This document shows positions 53,712 to 63,573 of a DNA stretch of 64,000 bases, piece after piece. The DNA comes from CAZOKZ01 sp964580585 (GTDB lineage Bacteria; Sumerlaeota; Sumerlaeia; SLMS01; JAHLLQ01), in contig CAZOKZ010000002.1 in the NCBI GenBank assembly GCA_964580585.1, positions 1 through 64,000 of the forward strand, written 5' to 3'. How positions within the stretch are numbered: the first letter of the stretch is position 1; every line of letters begins with the position of its first letter. The translations under genes and the position numbers were made by a program. The notes beneath the pieces were generated by a model. It did not search any database and was not told the origin of the DNA. It saw nothing but the letters and a program-made list of their open reading frames with translations.

Positions 53712-55103
53712 ATGCTCTGCCTGATGGCCTCAATCTTTGTCATTGGCTGCTCGACTCGAGAACCAACTGCGCTTCAAACGCCCGAACCTCACCGGAAAAA
53801 TCGGGTGTTGTTGCCGGCTGAACTAATCGCGCAGGAGCCTCTGGAGAAGCTGAGCGAGAACGACGCCTCTTGGTTAGCCAGCAATCTGGATTTCGATCCC
53901 AACGAAACATTGATCGCCCTGACACCGGAAATTCGCCAGCAACTTAACCCCAACGAACGATTTTCCCTCGGCATCGATCGGTTGGAACGCGAGCAATTCC
54001 TTTCCGTTCGTGGCAAAAAAGTACTTCTGGCAACCAATCGAATCGCTTTCGACAGCAATGGGCGTCATTCGCTCGAGCTGTTTATCAATTCTCCCGAGCC
54101 AGAACTGAAAACGGTAATCCTGTTCAACGATGAACTTCCGGCCCCGGGTCACGGTCCCCTGGTGGATCGATTGATTTCCACGCATTCATGGTTGCGAGTG
54201 ATTGAACGCACGCCGGGAAATCCCTCTCCGCAAGCATCGATTCTCGACGACATCGATATCCTTGTCATCGATCTGCCCATTCGGGGTCCGCGCTATGCGC
54301 CGGAAGTCGCCTTTCTCGGATCGATGCTCATTCGTGCCAGCGAACGAGACATTCCCGTTCTTCTGCTCGATCGCCCACTGCCTCTCAGTGGTTTGAACAC
54401 CGAGGGCCCAGTCGGCAACCTGCTCGATACAAAAACAATCGCGAATTTTTTCCCCACACCTGCCTTGCCCGGAATGACACCGGGCGAACTGGCAATCCTG
54501 TTCAACACCTACTATGGTATTGGGGCGCGGTTAGAGGTGCTTGAAATGCTGGATTGGAAACGAACTCAAGGCACCCAACCGTTTATCGAACGCATTGCAT
54601 CCAACCGGCCCAATTTGCCAGGAGAATACTCGGAATGGGATGCGTATTTCAGCACTGATCGTCGCTGGCAAGAATGGACCGCGGTTGCTGCCATGGCACC
54701 GGAACACGCCGTTGTCGAAGTGTTGCGCGGAACCGAAGATACCCCCGCGCGGCTTGTGCTTGATCCTTCCCCCTTGCCAGCAGAGAATTTTTGCCGCACG
54801 TTTCAACGCATGATTGGCAATGCAATCACCTGCACCGTGCCGGAAGGTCCGGATGCTCGTGTAGTGTTGCAGACCCAAGACCCGTTGGCGCCCGTAACGA
54901 TCAGCACGGCAATTTGGGCCATTTTGGGGCAAGAAACCCCGGAATTGCTCGACCAGCCAATCGATCGAATCGGCAATCCAGCCATTTACGAGGCCATCGA
55001 GAAGGGTCGATCTCCCCTGGAATTGCGACGCATGTGGGAACAAGCACCTGCGTATGAAGAATTTTTGAGAAATCGAACAAAATCGCTTCGGTACGGATTA
55101 TGA
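53712..55103 (+). CDS. Lipoprotein of the DUF1343/NamZ type
   Basis: About 463 residues. A lipobox FVIGCS near the start marks a lipoprotein. The body follows the DUF1343 order in reduced form: a LLATNRIAFDSNGRHSLELF segment, a VILFNDELP segment in place of F-x-PEHG, DIDILVIDLP, VLLLDRPLPLSGLNTEGP and LPGMTPGELAILFN. DUF1343 includes NamZ, an exo-N-acetylmuramidase. The PEHG Glu-His pair is missing here, so the activity may be lost or changed. ATG 53712 is the nearest start to the signal peptide. Its stop overlaps the next start. Confidence 0.68.
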   Translation: MLCLMASIFVIGCSTREPTALQTPEPHRKNRVLLPAELIAQEPLEKLSENDASWLASNLDFDPNETLIALTPEIRQQLNPNERFSLGIDRLEREQFLSVRGKKVLLATNRIAFDSNGRHSLELFINSPEPELKTVILFNDELPAPGHGPLVDRLISTHSWLRVIERTPGNPSPQASILDDIDILVIDLPIRGPRYAPEVAFLGSMLIRASERDIPVLLLDRPLPLSGLNTEGPVGNLLDTKTIANFFPTPALPGMTPGELAILFNTYYGIGARLEVLEMLDWKRTQGTQPFIERIASNRPNLPGEYSEWDAYFSTDRRWQEWTAVAAMAPEHAVVEVLRGTEDTPARLVLDPSPLPAENFCRTFQRMIGNAITCTVPEGPDARVVLQTQDPLAPVTISTAIWAILGQETPELLDQPIDRIGNPAIYEAIEKGRSPLELRRMWEQAPAYEEFLRNRTKSLRYGL

Positions 55104-57067
55104 AAAAAAACTTCGTCCTCGCAATATGCCTCATTCAATGCCTGCTCCTCGTTCTTGTGGGATGCCAGAAACAAGCGGCTTCCCAAGCCGAGGTTAAGGA
55201 AGTCATCAAGTACGTCGAAAAGCCCACAGCGGGTGTTTCCGGGTTGATCAAGGTGCCAAGAGATTTTGATGCCGACAGCATCACGATCTTTGCCGAAGGC
55301 ACGTCGTACATCGCTTTGACCGATTGGAAAGGCGGCTTCGTTCTCAGCGGATTGAAGCCGGGCAACTACGTGATTCGTGCCACACGCCACGACCTGGAAA
55401 CGATCAAGCTTGGCGATATTGAAATTGCCGAATCGGACCTGGAAAAAGAACAACCCTTCATGTCCCTCGGCGAATTCACCATGCCGCCAAAGAAAATCCG
55501 CACCGCAAGCGGCGAAATAGTCGAAGGCTTCGGCATGATTCGGGGTCAGATTCTCACCACCGATCCCGTCGCTTCGAGTGGTGTTTTGGTTGAAGCGCTC
55601 GGAACCGAATTCCGCACGGTGACAGACGGTTACGGTTCGTATGCTTTTCCGAACGTGCCAGCGGGCGAATACACGTTGCGTTTTTCCAAACCCAGCTATG
55701 GCGCGGAAACAACCGAAGTCAACGTCGTGGCTCGTCAAGTCACCAATGTGCCCGACACGATTCTAAATGTTGTGGATGCAGCCGCGATCGGCGGGCGTTC
55801 AATCATCGGCGCCGTTTCCATGCTCGATGCAAACGGGGAAAAAGTCGAACAATTCGGCGATGTGCGCATTTATCTGGAAGGAACGCAATACTCGCTTACT
55901 CCAACGTCGAATGGTTCCTTTCAATTCAAGGCATTGGAACCGGGAATCTACACGGTGGGAGCTTCGGCAGCCAATTTCACGCTGGAACAATCGCAACGCG
56001 TCAGCCTGTTTGATCTCGCAACCGCCGAGGTCCAACTGGTTCTGACCGCCAGTGAAAACACAACCGGAGCGAACAGCATCGCAAGTGGCCGAATTGAGTT
56101 GGAAGAACCGCCCGCAACCGGAAACGCGGGGGTGGCGGTTTCTCTGGCGGGCACGAACGCCGTGGCGATTACCGATCCATCGGGAAGTTTCCAGCTCATG
56201 AACGTTCCGGAAGGCACCTTTATGTTGATTGCCAGCTTGAACGGTTATGAAACCGGTGTGTTGGAAAATATCGAAATTCCAGCCAATGCGACCATCGAAC
56301 TTCCGGTCCTTCGTTTGAAACGCGAGGTCATTCCCCCGGCTGTTCTCGCGACTTCACCCGAAGAGGGCGCTCGGGATATTTCCATCGAAAACCCAACCCT
56401 TGCCGTGATCGTATTCGACCAAGCAATGAATCCCGAAACATTGCGTAGCGCGATTTCCATCACTCCCGAGGTCGAATACCGGGTGTTTGTCGGAGGGGAA
56501 CACGCTCTCAGCGGCGACGATCGACTAGCCATTGAAATGTCGGGATATACCCGGACAGGCGCACCGATGAAATTCGATACTCAATATAAAATCACGGTGA
56601 GTGAAACAGCCAGCAGCCAAACCGGCGTCCCGATGGGCGAAGCGTTCTCGATGCAATTCACCACAGGCAAAGCGAAAGTCATCGCCACTTGGCCACCGGA
56701 TAATTCCGAAAACGCAGCGGTCCGCGAAGCGCTACCTCTCAAAATCGATTTCAACGCGGGTATCGACATCGAACGATTCGATTCCTCGGAATTACGTATC
56801 CGCCCCGAATTGGTTGCGAATCCGAATTTCTACGTGCGCGACGATCCAACCACGGGTTGGTCCTCGCTCTATATCCAAGGCATGTTCGAGCCCGATACGG
56901 AATACGAGGTTACATTGCGAGGTGGATTGCGCACGTTCACAAATGATCGTGTTTCCAACGTACCTTACACGTTCACTTTCCGTACACAGAAACGCTATGA
57001 GGCAAAAAATCGTTTCGATTCGCTCGACCGTCGTGAACGCGAACGCGAAGAACGCGATCGCAAGTAA
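55100..57067 (+). CDS. Lipoprotein with carboxypeptidase-regulatory-like domains
   Basis: The 655 residues start with a lipoprotein signal (LLLVLVGCQKQ, lipobox Cys about 22). Several beta-sandwich domains of the carboxypeptidase-regulatory type follow (GGFVLSGLKPGNYVIRA; GSYAFPNVPAGEYTLRF; GSFQFKALEPGIYTV; GSFQLMNVPEGTFML). Then come two Ig-like SbsA-type domains (PEEGARDISIENPTLAVIF-like) and a charged end DRREREREERDRK. No enzyme site; likely a cell-envelope structural or binding protein. It overlaps the NamZ-like gene as ATGA, so both act together or are co-expressed. Confidence 0.82.
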   Translation: MKKNFVLAICLIQCLLLVLVGCQKQAASQAEVKEVIKYVEKPTAGVSGLIKVPRDFDADSITIFAEGTSYIALTDWKGGFVLSGLKPGNYVIRATRHDLETIKLGDIEIAESDLEKEQPFMSLGEFTMPPKKIRTASGEIVEGFGMIRGQILTTDPVASSGVLVEALGTEFRTVTDGYGSYAFPNVPAGEYTLRFSKPSYGAETTEVNVVARQVTNVPDTILNVVDAAAIGGRSIIGAVSMLDANGEKVEQFGDVRIYLEGTQYSLTPTSNGSFQFKALEPGIYTVGASAANFTLEQSQRVSLFDLATAEVQLVLTASENTTGANSIASGRIELEEPPATGNAGVAVSLAGTNAVAITDPSGSFQLMNVPEGTFMLIASLNGYETGVLENIEIPANATIELPVLRLKREVIPPAVLATSPEEGARDISIENPTLAVIVFDQAMNPETLRSAISITPEVEYRVFVGGEHALSGDDRLAIEMSGYTRTGAPMKFDTQYKITVSETASSQTGVPMGEAFSMQFTTGKAKVIATWPPDNSENAAVREALPLKIDFNAGIDIERFDSSELRIRPELVANPNFYVRDDPTTGWSSLYIQGMFEPDTEYEVTLRGGLRTFTNDRVSNVPYTFTFRTQKRYEAKNRFDSLDRREREREERDRK

Positions 57068-57094
57068 CACCGTTTGTGTTTCGGTATCGAATCT

Positions 57095-57134
57095 TCGCGC
57101 CTGAGAATTCACCTCCCAGGCGCGATTGTTTTTT
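57095..57134 (+). terminator. Intrinsic terminator of the lipoprotein pair
   Basis: TCGCGCCTG (57095-57103) and CAGGCGCGA (57117-57125) form a perfect stem, followed by TTGTTTTTT. It is 27 bases after the lipoprotein stop. Confidence 0.88.
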
Positions 57135-57232
57135 CTACCGGAGCAAGGAATTCCTGCATTGTCCTTGCACCCTAACGTTTCCCCAACACGATAAAGTTAT
57201 CCCCTGACGGTCAAAGGACCCGCCCTCTTACG

Positions 57233-58789
57233 ATGCCTGAATCCGATGTTTTAATCATAGGCGCCGGTGTTGCCGGTTGCGCGGCGGCGTTGAGTGCTGC
57301 AGACGCCGGATTGCGCGTCACCTTGTTGACAAACGCATCGAAACCGGAAAAAGGCTCGAACACCAGTTGGGCACAGGGCGGAATCATTTACACCGGCGAA
57401 GGCGATTCTCCCGAATTACTCGCTAAGGATATCCAGGAAGCGGGCGTCCACATTTGTAACGACGAAGCAGTCGATCTCCTGGCGCAACGTGGCCCCCAAC
57501 TGGTCAAAGACATCCTGATCGATCGCTGCGCGGTGGCTTTCGATCGCAACAAGTCGGGAGAGTTCGATTGCACAGAGGAAGGCGCTCACAGTGTACCGCG
57601 TATTTTGCACGTAGGCGATCACACGGGCGAGGCAATTGCCAAAGGCCTTGGACGCATTGTCCAGGAACACTCGAATATTACCTTGGTAACCAACGTGACC
57701 TCGGTGGATTTGATCCAAACGGGGTATCATACCGTCAGTCCAACCGACGTTTACAAATCTCCGCGTGTTCTGGGCGCCTATGTGCTGAACCAGGAAACCG
57801 GGCAGGTGGATCCCTACGTTGCGCGCGAAACCATTCTGGCCACGGGTGGACTGGGCCAGATTTATCTGCACACCACCAACCCAAGGCGTTCGCGTGGCGA
57901 TGGACTGGCGATGGCGTATCGCGCCGGAGCACGAGTGATTAACCTGGAATACGTACAGTTCCATCCCACCGCTTTTTACCATCGGCTGGCGCCCAGATTT
58001 CTGATCAGCGAATCGATGCGCGGCGAAGGCGGACGTCTCGTCAATGCCGACGGCGTGCCGTTCATGCACAAATATCATGAACTGGAAGCCTTGGCACCGC
58101 GCGATGTTGTTGCTCGTGGAATCCACGAAGAAATGCTCGGCACCGGCGAGCCGTGCATGTACCTGGACATCTCGCACCAGGACGCCGATTGGATTCGCAA
58201 ACGTTTTCCGCTGATTTACAATTATCTGCTGCCGTGGCACATCGACATCACACGCGATCCGATTCCTATCGTGCCCGCAGCGCATTATTCCTGTGGCGGC
58301 GTCGCGGTGGATCGTTGGGGACGAACCAATGTGCAAGGTCTGCGCGCGGCAGGTGAAGTCGCGTGTACCGGCGTACATGGCGCGAATCGTCTGGCGAGCA
58401 CTTCGCTGCTCGAAGGTCTCGTCTGGGGCGTGCAGACAGCCGAAAATATCGCCGAAGAACTCGAAGATCACCCCATGCCTCCGTTGGACGAAGTGCTCCC
58501 GTGGCAGCTTGAAAAAGAAGAAGTCGATCCGGCGTTGATTCACCAGGATTGGATGACGATCAAACAAACCATGTGGAATTATGTGGGACTTGCGCGTTCA
58601 AGCAGGCGCATGGAACGCGCGCTTCGCATTTTGCGCGGTTTGCAATTCGACGTGGAAACTTTTTATCGCCGCGCAGCGCTGACCGACGAACTGCTCGGAC
58701 TGCGTAACGGCGCGCAAACGGCGCTGGCGCTTACGCACGCGGCGCTCAGAAATAAAGTGAGTCGCGGTGGGCATTTCAGGCAGAGCTGA
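57233..58789 (+). CDS. nadB: L-aspartate oxidase
   Basis: This flavoenzyme oxidises aspartate to iminoaspartate, the first step of NAD synthesis. The 518 residues have the FAD site VLIIGAGVAGCAAAL, NTSWAQGGI, the succinate-dehydrogenase-like catalytic region GGLGQIYLHTTNP and SMRGEGGRLVN, then YSCGGVAVDRWGRT and GANRLASTSLLEGLVWG. Length and order are typical. No nadA or nadC is adjacent. Confidence 0.94.
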   Translation: MPESDVLIIGAGVAGCAAALSAADAGLRVTLLTNASKPEKGSNTSWAQGGIIYTGEGDSPELLAKDIQEAGVHICNDEAVDLLAQRGPQLVKDILIDRCAVAFDRNKSGEFDCTEEGAHSVPRILHVGDHTGEAIAKGLGRIVQEHSNITLVTNVTSVDLIQTGYHTVSPTDVYKSPRVLGAYVLNQETGQVDPYVARETILATGGLGQIYLHTTNPRRSRGDGLAMAYRAGARVINLEYVQFHPTAFYHRLAPRFLISESMRGEGGRLVNADGVPFMHKYHELEALAPRDVVARGIHEEMLGTGEPCMYLDISHQDADWIRKRFPLIYNYLLPWHIDITRDPIPIVPAAHYSCGGVAVDRWGRTNVQGLRAAGEVACTGVHGANRLASTSLLEGLVWGVQTAENIAEELEDHPMPPLDEVLPWQLEKEEVDPALIHQDWMTIKQTMWNYVGLARSSRRMERALRILRGLQFDVETFYRRAALTDELLGLRNGAQTALALTHAALRNKVSRGGHFRQS

Positions 58790-58792
58790 AAA

Positions 58793-58844
58793 AAAGGATG
58801 AAGGCGGAAGGATGGGACACATTATCCCTCATCCTTCATCCTTT
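58793..58844. repeat. GGATGA-type inverted repeat between convergent genes
   Basis: AAAGGATGAAGG (58793-58804) and its exact complement CCTTCATCCTTT (58833-58844), with extra GGATG and CATCC units between. It may fold as a hairpin serving both gene ends. Confidence 0.6.
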
Positions 58845-58847
58845 CAA

Positions 58848-60521
58848 TCATCCCCCCCCGCCAAATAATCCGCCAAACAGCGACCGTTTGATCGCCTGCG
58901 TGGGAGTTTCCGAGGCGACTTCGTCCACGTTGGTATCGGGACGGATGGGTTTTTCGTCTTCGGGACGGTCCTCGCTGGGTTGATTGTAAAACCAATCTTC
59001 CACCGTGTCGAATTCGGCCAACAATTCCTCGTAACTTGTCGGGCGCTCGTCGGGATGATGGCGAATCATGTGGTCGATCAGGTTCGCCACGGGTTCGGAA
59101 ATCGTCGGCCACGCAATGCCTTCGGGGTGTTGCATGTTGACGGGCGGACGGCCTTTGATCAATTCGTGGATTTTAGGTCCGAATGATGGAATCGTTCCCG
59201 TGACAATGTGGTAAAAAGACGCTCCGAGCGAAAAAACATCCGCGCGGAAATCGACTTCGGCAGCATTGTAAGTTTGTTCGGGCGAGCGATACGCCGGTGT
59301 TCCCAATTTCGCATTCGGCGCGGTGTCTGTGTGATCGAACGCTTCGTTCAACCACTTCGATAACCCGAGATCGAGGATTTTGACCTCCCGTTCCCTGGTC
59401 ATCAAAATGTTGTCGGGCTTCACGTCGCGATGCACCAGTCCCGCTTTGTGCACGGCTCGCAATCCACGGGCGGATTCGAGCATCAACCAATGCGCTTTGC
59501 GTTCGGGGAATGGGCCGTTGCGCCGGATGATCTGGTGTAGTGTGCGACCTTCGAGATATTCCATCACCAGCAAATGGAAATCGTTCACGAAATCGCAATC
59601 GTGCACGCGCACCACGTTCTGGTGCCGGATACGCGCTGCCGAGCGGCCTTCGTGCATGAAACGCGCAATCAGTTCGGGGCGTTTTTTCGCCAGAGGCGGG
59701 TCGAGAATTTTAACCGCAACCGGCATGTTCAGGTACAAATGCTGGGCCATGAAGACAGCGCCTGAAGCTCCTTGCCCGATCAGCTTGACGATCTGGTAAC
59801 GGCCCAATTGTTTGCCGAGCAACTCCCCCACACCTACCTGGTCGTTATTTACGTCCGACTGGCTTGTGTTGTGATTGGACGCTTGCGACGCCGTAGGACG
59901 CGGCGCGGGGCGTTGAGGCGCAGCAGGCGGGGCGGCGAGGTTACTTGGTGCAGGTGGCGTGACATCCGGTGGCGGTGTGATCGTCGGATTTGCAGGGTTA
60001 TCCTGTGGCGTCGTGGGTACGGAATATTGTTGAGACGGTTTTTTGACAAACGTCCGTTCACCTCCTCGCGTACCGGAGGGATCTTCGGTCGGAATATCGG
60101 CAACCGGATCGATTACGTCCCGCGCCGGTATTGAACGCCGTGCCAGGATGCCGTCACTTCCCCGCCGGGCATGAGGCCGCACCGGCAACGGTGTGTGCAT
60201 GGGTACATCGGATAGTTTTGAAATGCGGTCACGCGAAGTTTGCGTGGAAGGGCGCGATGGGTTTTCCGCATCCGAGCGCGACTCGCGCGCGGCGCGCTTC
60301 AGGTCCTGGCATCCTCGGTCGAAATCCACCTTGGCGCGACGAATGTTATCCAGAATTTCGTACTGTGATTGCGTTAATTTCCCTTGGCTGCGCAAGACGG
60401 TCCACGGCGAAGGCATCCCTCGTCGGGTGGCTTCTGCCCGGCTGTTTTCAATATCCTGTCTAGTGGCCAAACCCAGTTCCACCACCAGCATCATCAGTTG
60501 TTCATACTCCCGGCGATTCAT
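58848..60521 (-). CDS. Serine/threonine protein kinase
   Basis: The 557 residues start with a helical domain (1-75, a type I have seen in planctomycete-like kinases but cannot name) and a long Pro-rich unfolded stretch (to about 230). The kinase domain runs about 235-510, with GQGASGAVF, VAVKILD, HRDVKPDNILM, DLGLS in place of DFG, and GTPAYRSPEQ. The DLG form still supplies the metal-binding Asp. There is no membrane segment. The end is GGLFGGGG. It stands alone, so its targets are unknown. Confidence 0.9.
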   Translation of the reverse strand: MNRREYEQLMMLVVELGLATRQDIENSRAEATRRGMPSPWTVLRSQGKLTQSQYEILDNIRRAKVDFDRGCQDLKRAARESRSDAENPSRPSTQTSRDRISKLSDVPMHTPLPVRPHARRGSDGILARRSIPARDVIDPVADIPTEDPSGTRGGERTFVKKPSQQYSVPTTPQDNPANPTITPPPDVTPPAPSNLAAPPAAPQRPAPRPTASQASNHNTSQSDVNNDQVGVGELLGKQLGRYQIVKLIGQGASGAVFMAQHLYLNMPVAVKILDPPLAKKRPELIARFMHEGRSAARIRHQNVVRVHDCDFVNDFHLLVMEYLEGRTLHQIIRRNGPFPERKAHWLMLESARGLRAVHKAGLVHRDVKPDNILMTREREVKILDLGLSKWLNEAFDHTDTAPNAKLGTPAYRSPEQTYNAAEVDFRADVFSLGASFYHIVTGTIPSFGPKIHELIKGRPPVNMQHPEGIAWPTISEPVANLIDHMIRHHPDERPTSYEELLAEFDTVEDWFYNQPSEDRPEDEKPIRPDTNVDEVASETPTQAIKRSLFGGLFGGGG

Positions 60522-60738
60522 ACAGGGTCAGGGATCCTTCATGGGGCTTGAGACATCGCTCACGGACAACTTTTCTCCAGTATCGGGAATTTGGTCCGTG
60601 CGTTGCAAGCTTTACTATCATTTCCAGCCCTTGTGAACTGTTATTGCACGACTTGGGCTTGTGCCTCCGGATCAAGCTGGGGCAGTTCAATGCCGCTTGA
60701 TATTCAATCGCCTCTCTTACCGTGACCTCCCCCTATTC

Positions 60739-62502
60739 ATGCCTTCCTTTTCCTCCGCTCCGCTCGACGTACCCAAGCCTTCTCGCTGGCGCCCTCTTCT
60801 GGGATACATCTTCCCCCCCGTTCGGGATCTCTTCGCCGACCGAATGGCCTACGCCTGGATTTTTGGCAGCGTCATTTTACTGCGATTGTGCGCGCCGCCG
60901 TTGAATTTCTGGCCGTTGGGATTCGTGTGCCTTGTCCCATGGTTTCAAGCTCTTCGCCGCAAGACGCCACGCGTGGCATTCTGGCTTTCGTGGATTTTCG
61001 GCACCTTTCATTTCCTGACCATTTTCTCGTGGCTCACCTCGCTCGACCGATTCAATCCCGCCATCTATCTGGGCATTCCCCTGCTGGCGATTTTCCAAGG
61101 ATTTTTCATCGCTCTTGGCGGTTGGGGAATCGTCTCGTTCGCCAAACGGCTCTCGCCCTGGCCCGCGTTGTTGGCGGCGGGTGCCTGGTGGGCAGGGTGG
61201 GAGTGGTTTCGCTCGGTCGGAGCGCTCGCAGCCCCGTTCGCCTTGCTTGGTCACACGGTTCGCGGCCATTTACCGCTCGCCCAGATCGTCTCTATTGGCG
61301 GCATTCCCCTCCTATCGGCGTTGGTGCTGGTCGTGAATCTGAGTCTGATGGAATTTATTACTGCCGCCAGCCGCAAATTACTCGATGCGTGGGTAATTTC
61401 TCGCGCTGTCGCTTGCATCGGGTTGGTGATCGTTGCCTCGATGTGGGGCAAACACACGATGGCTGCGATCGACGAAGAAGCCCGCAAAGGCGTTGATTTA
61501 CGCGTCGCGCTGCTCCAGCCCAATGTGGACCAGGAGGACAAGTTCGCCTCCTACGCGGCATCGACCTGGGAAGAGCAGAAGGCTTTTCAGGATCGTTTTA
61601 CGCTGCAACTTTTCGGCATGATCGACGCCATCAAGCCGGGGACGGTGGATTTGATCGTCTTGCCCGAGTCGGCGTTCACGCAGTTTCTTTTCGACCACGA
61701 TGTCGATCTGCAACGCGAGTTGGAAGAACGCGCCCGCGAACAAAACGCCACCATTATTGCGGGTGCCAACGACATGACGTTTGTTAAGCCCGACGGTGAA
61801 TTCACTGAACATCAGTTTGAAGCCGACGTGAGCACCGGTGTGCCCGATTACGAGATGTATGGCGGCTTGTATGTGTTCAAACCCGACGACGACCGGCTGC
61901 GTCTCCAGGCCGATTATCATAAAATTCACCTGATGCCGTTCGGTGAGTGCGTCCCGTACTTCGACATGATACCCGGCCTCGTTGAAAACGTGGTACAAAT
62001 CGGCACGTTCCTTCGCGGGGACAAAGTCCAACCCCCTATCTGGATTCCAGTCGATGCCACGCCGGACAATCCCGTGGACGGCGAAACCTTGATTCATCTC
62101 GGGCCGAGCATTTGCTTCGAGGACATGTTCGCGTACCTGCAAGGTCGTCTGGCGCGTCGCGGCGCCCAGGTTTTTGTCAATATCACCAATAACGCCTGGT
62201 TCGATCCATCTCTGGGCAGCGAATATCATTTCTCGTACGCACGGTTGCGCAGTATTGAAGCGCGCCGTCCGCTGGTTATGGCCACAAATACTGGTGTCAC
62301 CGCAGTCATCGACGGGGCGGGACGCGAAAAGGCGCGTCTTCCCAAGATGACTGAAGAGACGTTAATCGCATCGGTTCGCGTACCGAGCAAACCCAGCTTG
62401 ACGATTTATTCGCGCTTTGGCGACTGGTTCGGATGGGTGTCGTGGATCGGCACACTCGCATTGATGGGCTGGTTTATCAAACGAGGCGGGGTTGAAGATT
62501 AA
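60739..62502 (+). CDS. lnt: Apolipoprotein N-acyltransferase
   Basis: Lnt adds the third acyl chain to lipoproteins in the inner membrane. About 587 residues: seven or eight membrane helices in the first 230, then the nitrilase-like domain. The catalytic triad is Glu in VLPESAFT, Lys in YHKIHLMPFGE and Cys in SICFEDM. A last helix anchors the C-terminus. ATG 60739 lies close to the first helix; an upstream in-frame start (60661) adds 26 residues of no clear role. Works with LspA at the window start, though not linked. Confidence 0.93.
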   Translation: MPSFSSAPLDVPKPSRWRPLLGYIFPPVRDLFADRMAYAWIFGSVILLRLCAPPLNFWPLGFVCLVPWFQALRRKTPRVAFWLSWIFGTFHFLTIFSWLTSLDRFNPAIYLGIPLLAIFQGFFIALGGWGIVSFAKRLSPWPALLAAGAWWAGWEWFRSVGALAAPFALLGHTVRGHLPLAQIVSIGGIPLLSALVLVVNLSLMEFITAASRKLLDAWVISRAVACIGLVIVASMWGKHTMAAIDEEARKGVDLRVALLQPNVDQEDKFASYAASTWEEQKAFQDRFTLQLFGMIDAIKPGTVDLIVLPESAFTQFLFDHDVDLQRELEERAREQNATIIAGANDMTFVKPDGEFTEHQFEADVSTGVPDYEMYGGLYVFKPDDDRLRLQADYHKIHLMPFGECVPYFDMIPGLVENVVQIGTFLRGDKVQPPIWIPVDATPDNPVDGETLIHLGPSICFEDMFAYLQGRLARRGAQVFVNITNNAWFDPSLGSEYHFSYARLRSIEARRPLVMATNTGVTAVIDGAGREKARLPKMTEETLIASVRVPSKPSLTIYSRFGDWFGWVSWIGTLALMGWFIKRGGVED

Positions 62503-62574
62503 CCGTTCGTTCCTTGACGAACAGTGAATTTTCGGATTAGCTGACGCGTAGGTGAGTGTTGGAGGTATTTTTTC

Positions 62575-63270
62575 ATGGCCGTCGCTCTCAGTTTCCTTTC
62601 CACCGGGCCGAACATTGCAAAAATCGACAGCAAGCTGGTGGCAAACACGTCGCTGTTTTTCACCGCAATCACGCTCGGTTCATGCATCAAATCATTTGAA
62701 GCCGACCCGCAAGCGCGTATGATCACGTACTCGATCCGGTTTTTATGGTTGTTCAAGCGCACATGGCGCATCCCCTTCGACGATGTTCACGAATTTCATT
62801 ATCGCTACTCGAACCTGATGCCGCTTTCGAGTATTTCTGCCGAAGATTCCATTGATTCGTATTCTGTGGTAATCGAAACCAAAGACCACGACGAGATCAT
62901 TTTGTTTCGCTGGATTGGCCAAGGCGAATTTGAAAACAACACGTATCTTCCCGATTGGATGTACTGGGAGGAACGAATGTTCGATCTCACCGGTACGCAG
63001 AAAAGCGAATCGCTGGGTTTTTTCGAACTGCTCAAAGCGATGGTCTTCCCGAAAGGGATGATCAACGTGCACTTGGTTGGCAACGATTCGCGCCCCGAAG
63101 GCGTTGGATATTCTACCCAAAAACCTGTCACAAGAATGCCCCCTCCACCGTCTCCAACACCAGACGGTCGTGCATTGCCGCCATGGGCTCCCGCCGCTGG
63201 CCAAAAACCACCGCCGCTTCCAAAACCCAAACCTGGAGTAAAGCCCGCTCCCCCACCGGATCAGTTATGA
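62575..63270 (+). CDS. Protein of unknown function with Pro-rich tail
   Basis: The 231 residues contain a folded part (1-175) with alternating hydrophobic strands (IRFLWLFKRTWRIPFDDVHE; YSVVIETKDHDEIILFRWIG) that could be a PH-like or bPH-type membrane-associated domain; this is a guess. A Pro-rich tail follows (PPPPSPTPDG, PPPLPKPKPGVKPAPPP). GGAGGT lies ten bases before ATG. Its stop overlaps the next start by four bases (ATGA). Confidence 0.7.
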   Translation: MAVALSFLSTGPNIAKIDSKLVANTSLFFTAITLGSCIKSFEADPQARMITYSIRFLWLFKRTWRIPFDDVHEFHYRYSNLMPLSSISAEDSIDSYSVVIETKDHDEIILFRWIGQGEFENNTYLPDWMYWEERMFDLTGTQKSESLGFFELLKAMVFPKGMINVHLVGNDSRPEGVGYSTQKPVTRMPPPPSPTPDGRALPPWAPAAGQKPPPLPKPKPGVKPAPPPDQL

Positions 63271-63566
63271 GTGAACCTAACCAAATCGAAGAAAAAACCA
63301 GAAGCTATTTTTACTTGGCAAACATTCTACTCGGTTTTTCAATCTTCTTATGGGGGTTTGTACTTTATTTGTGGAAAGTCATGCCGAGGAAAATTGCCGT
63401 TTGGGAACAGAGAGGGATTGAATTTACTCTCCTTCAAGAAATATTAGCGACTCTATCGGACTGGCTTCTTCATACTCCGTTCCCGCTCATCTTGATCTTT
63501 ATCATTTCCAGTGTAATTCTGTTCTTCTGGATTTACCAGTTTAGCAAAAAAGACTTCATTATTTAA
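63267..63566 (+). CDS. Small two-helix membrane protein
   Basis: Ninety-nine residues with two membrane helices (ANILLGFSIFLWGFVLYLW; PLILIFIISSVILFFWIY) joined by a polar loop. I recognise no family. The start codon overlaps the upstream stop (ATGA), so the two unknown genes are coupled and may encode partners. More AT-rich than the upstream gene. Confidence 0.68.
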   Translation: MSEPNQIEEKTRSYFYLANILLGFSIFLWGFVLYLWKVMPRKIAVWEQRGIEFTLLQEILATLSDWLLHTPFPLILIFIISSVILFFWIYQFSKKDFII

Positions 63567-63573
63567 ATAAATG

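Noticed and set aside
53435..53743. 102-residue minus-strand frame before the NamZ-like gene
   Set aside because: Overlaps the start of the lipoprotein gene, has no good ribosome binding site and no recognisable sequence.
57416..58567. Long minus-strand frame opposite nadB
   Set aside because: Shadow of a clear, complete nadB. No ribosome binding site or family signal.
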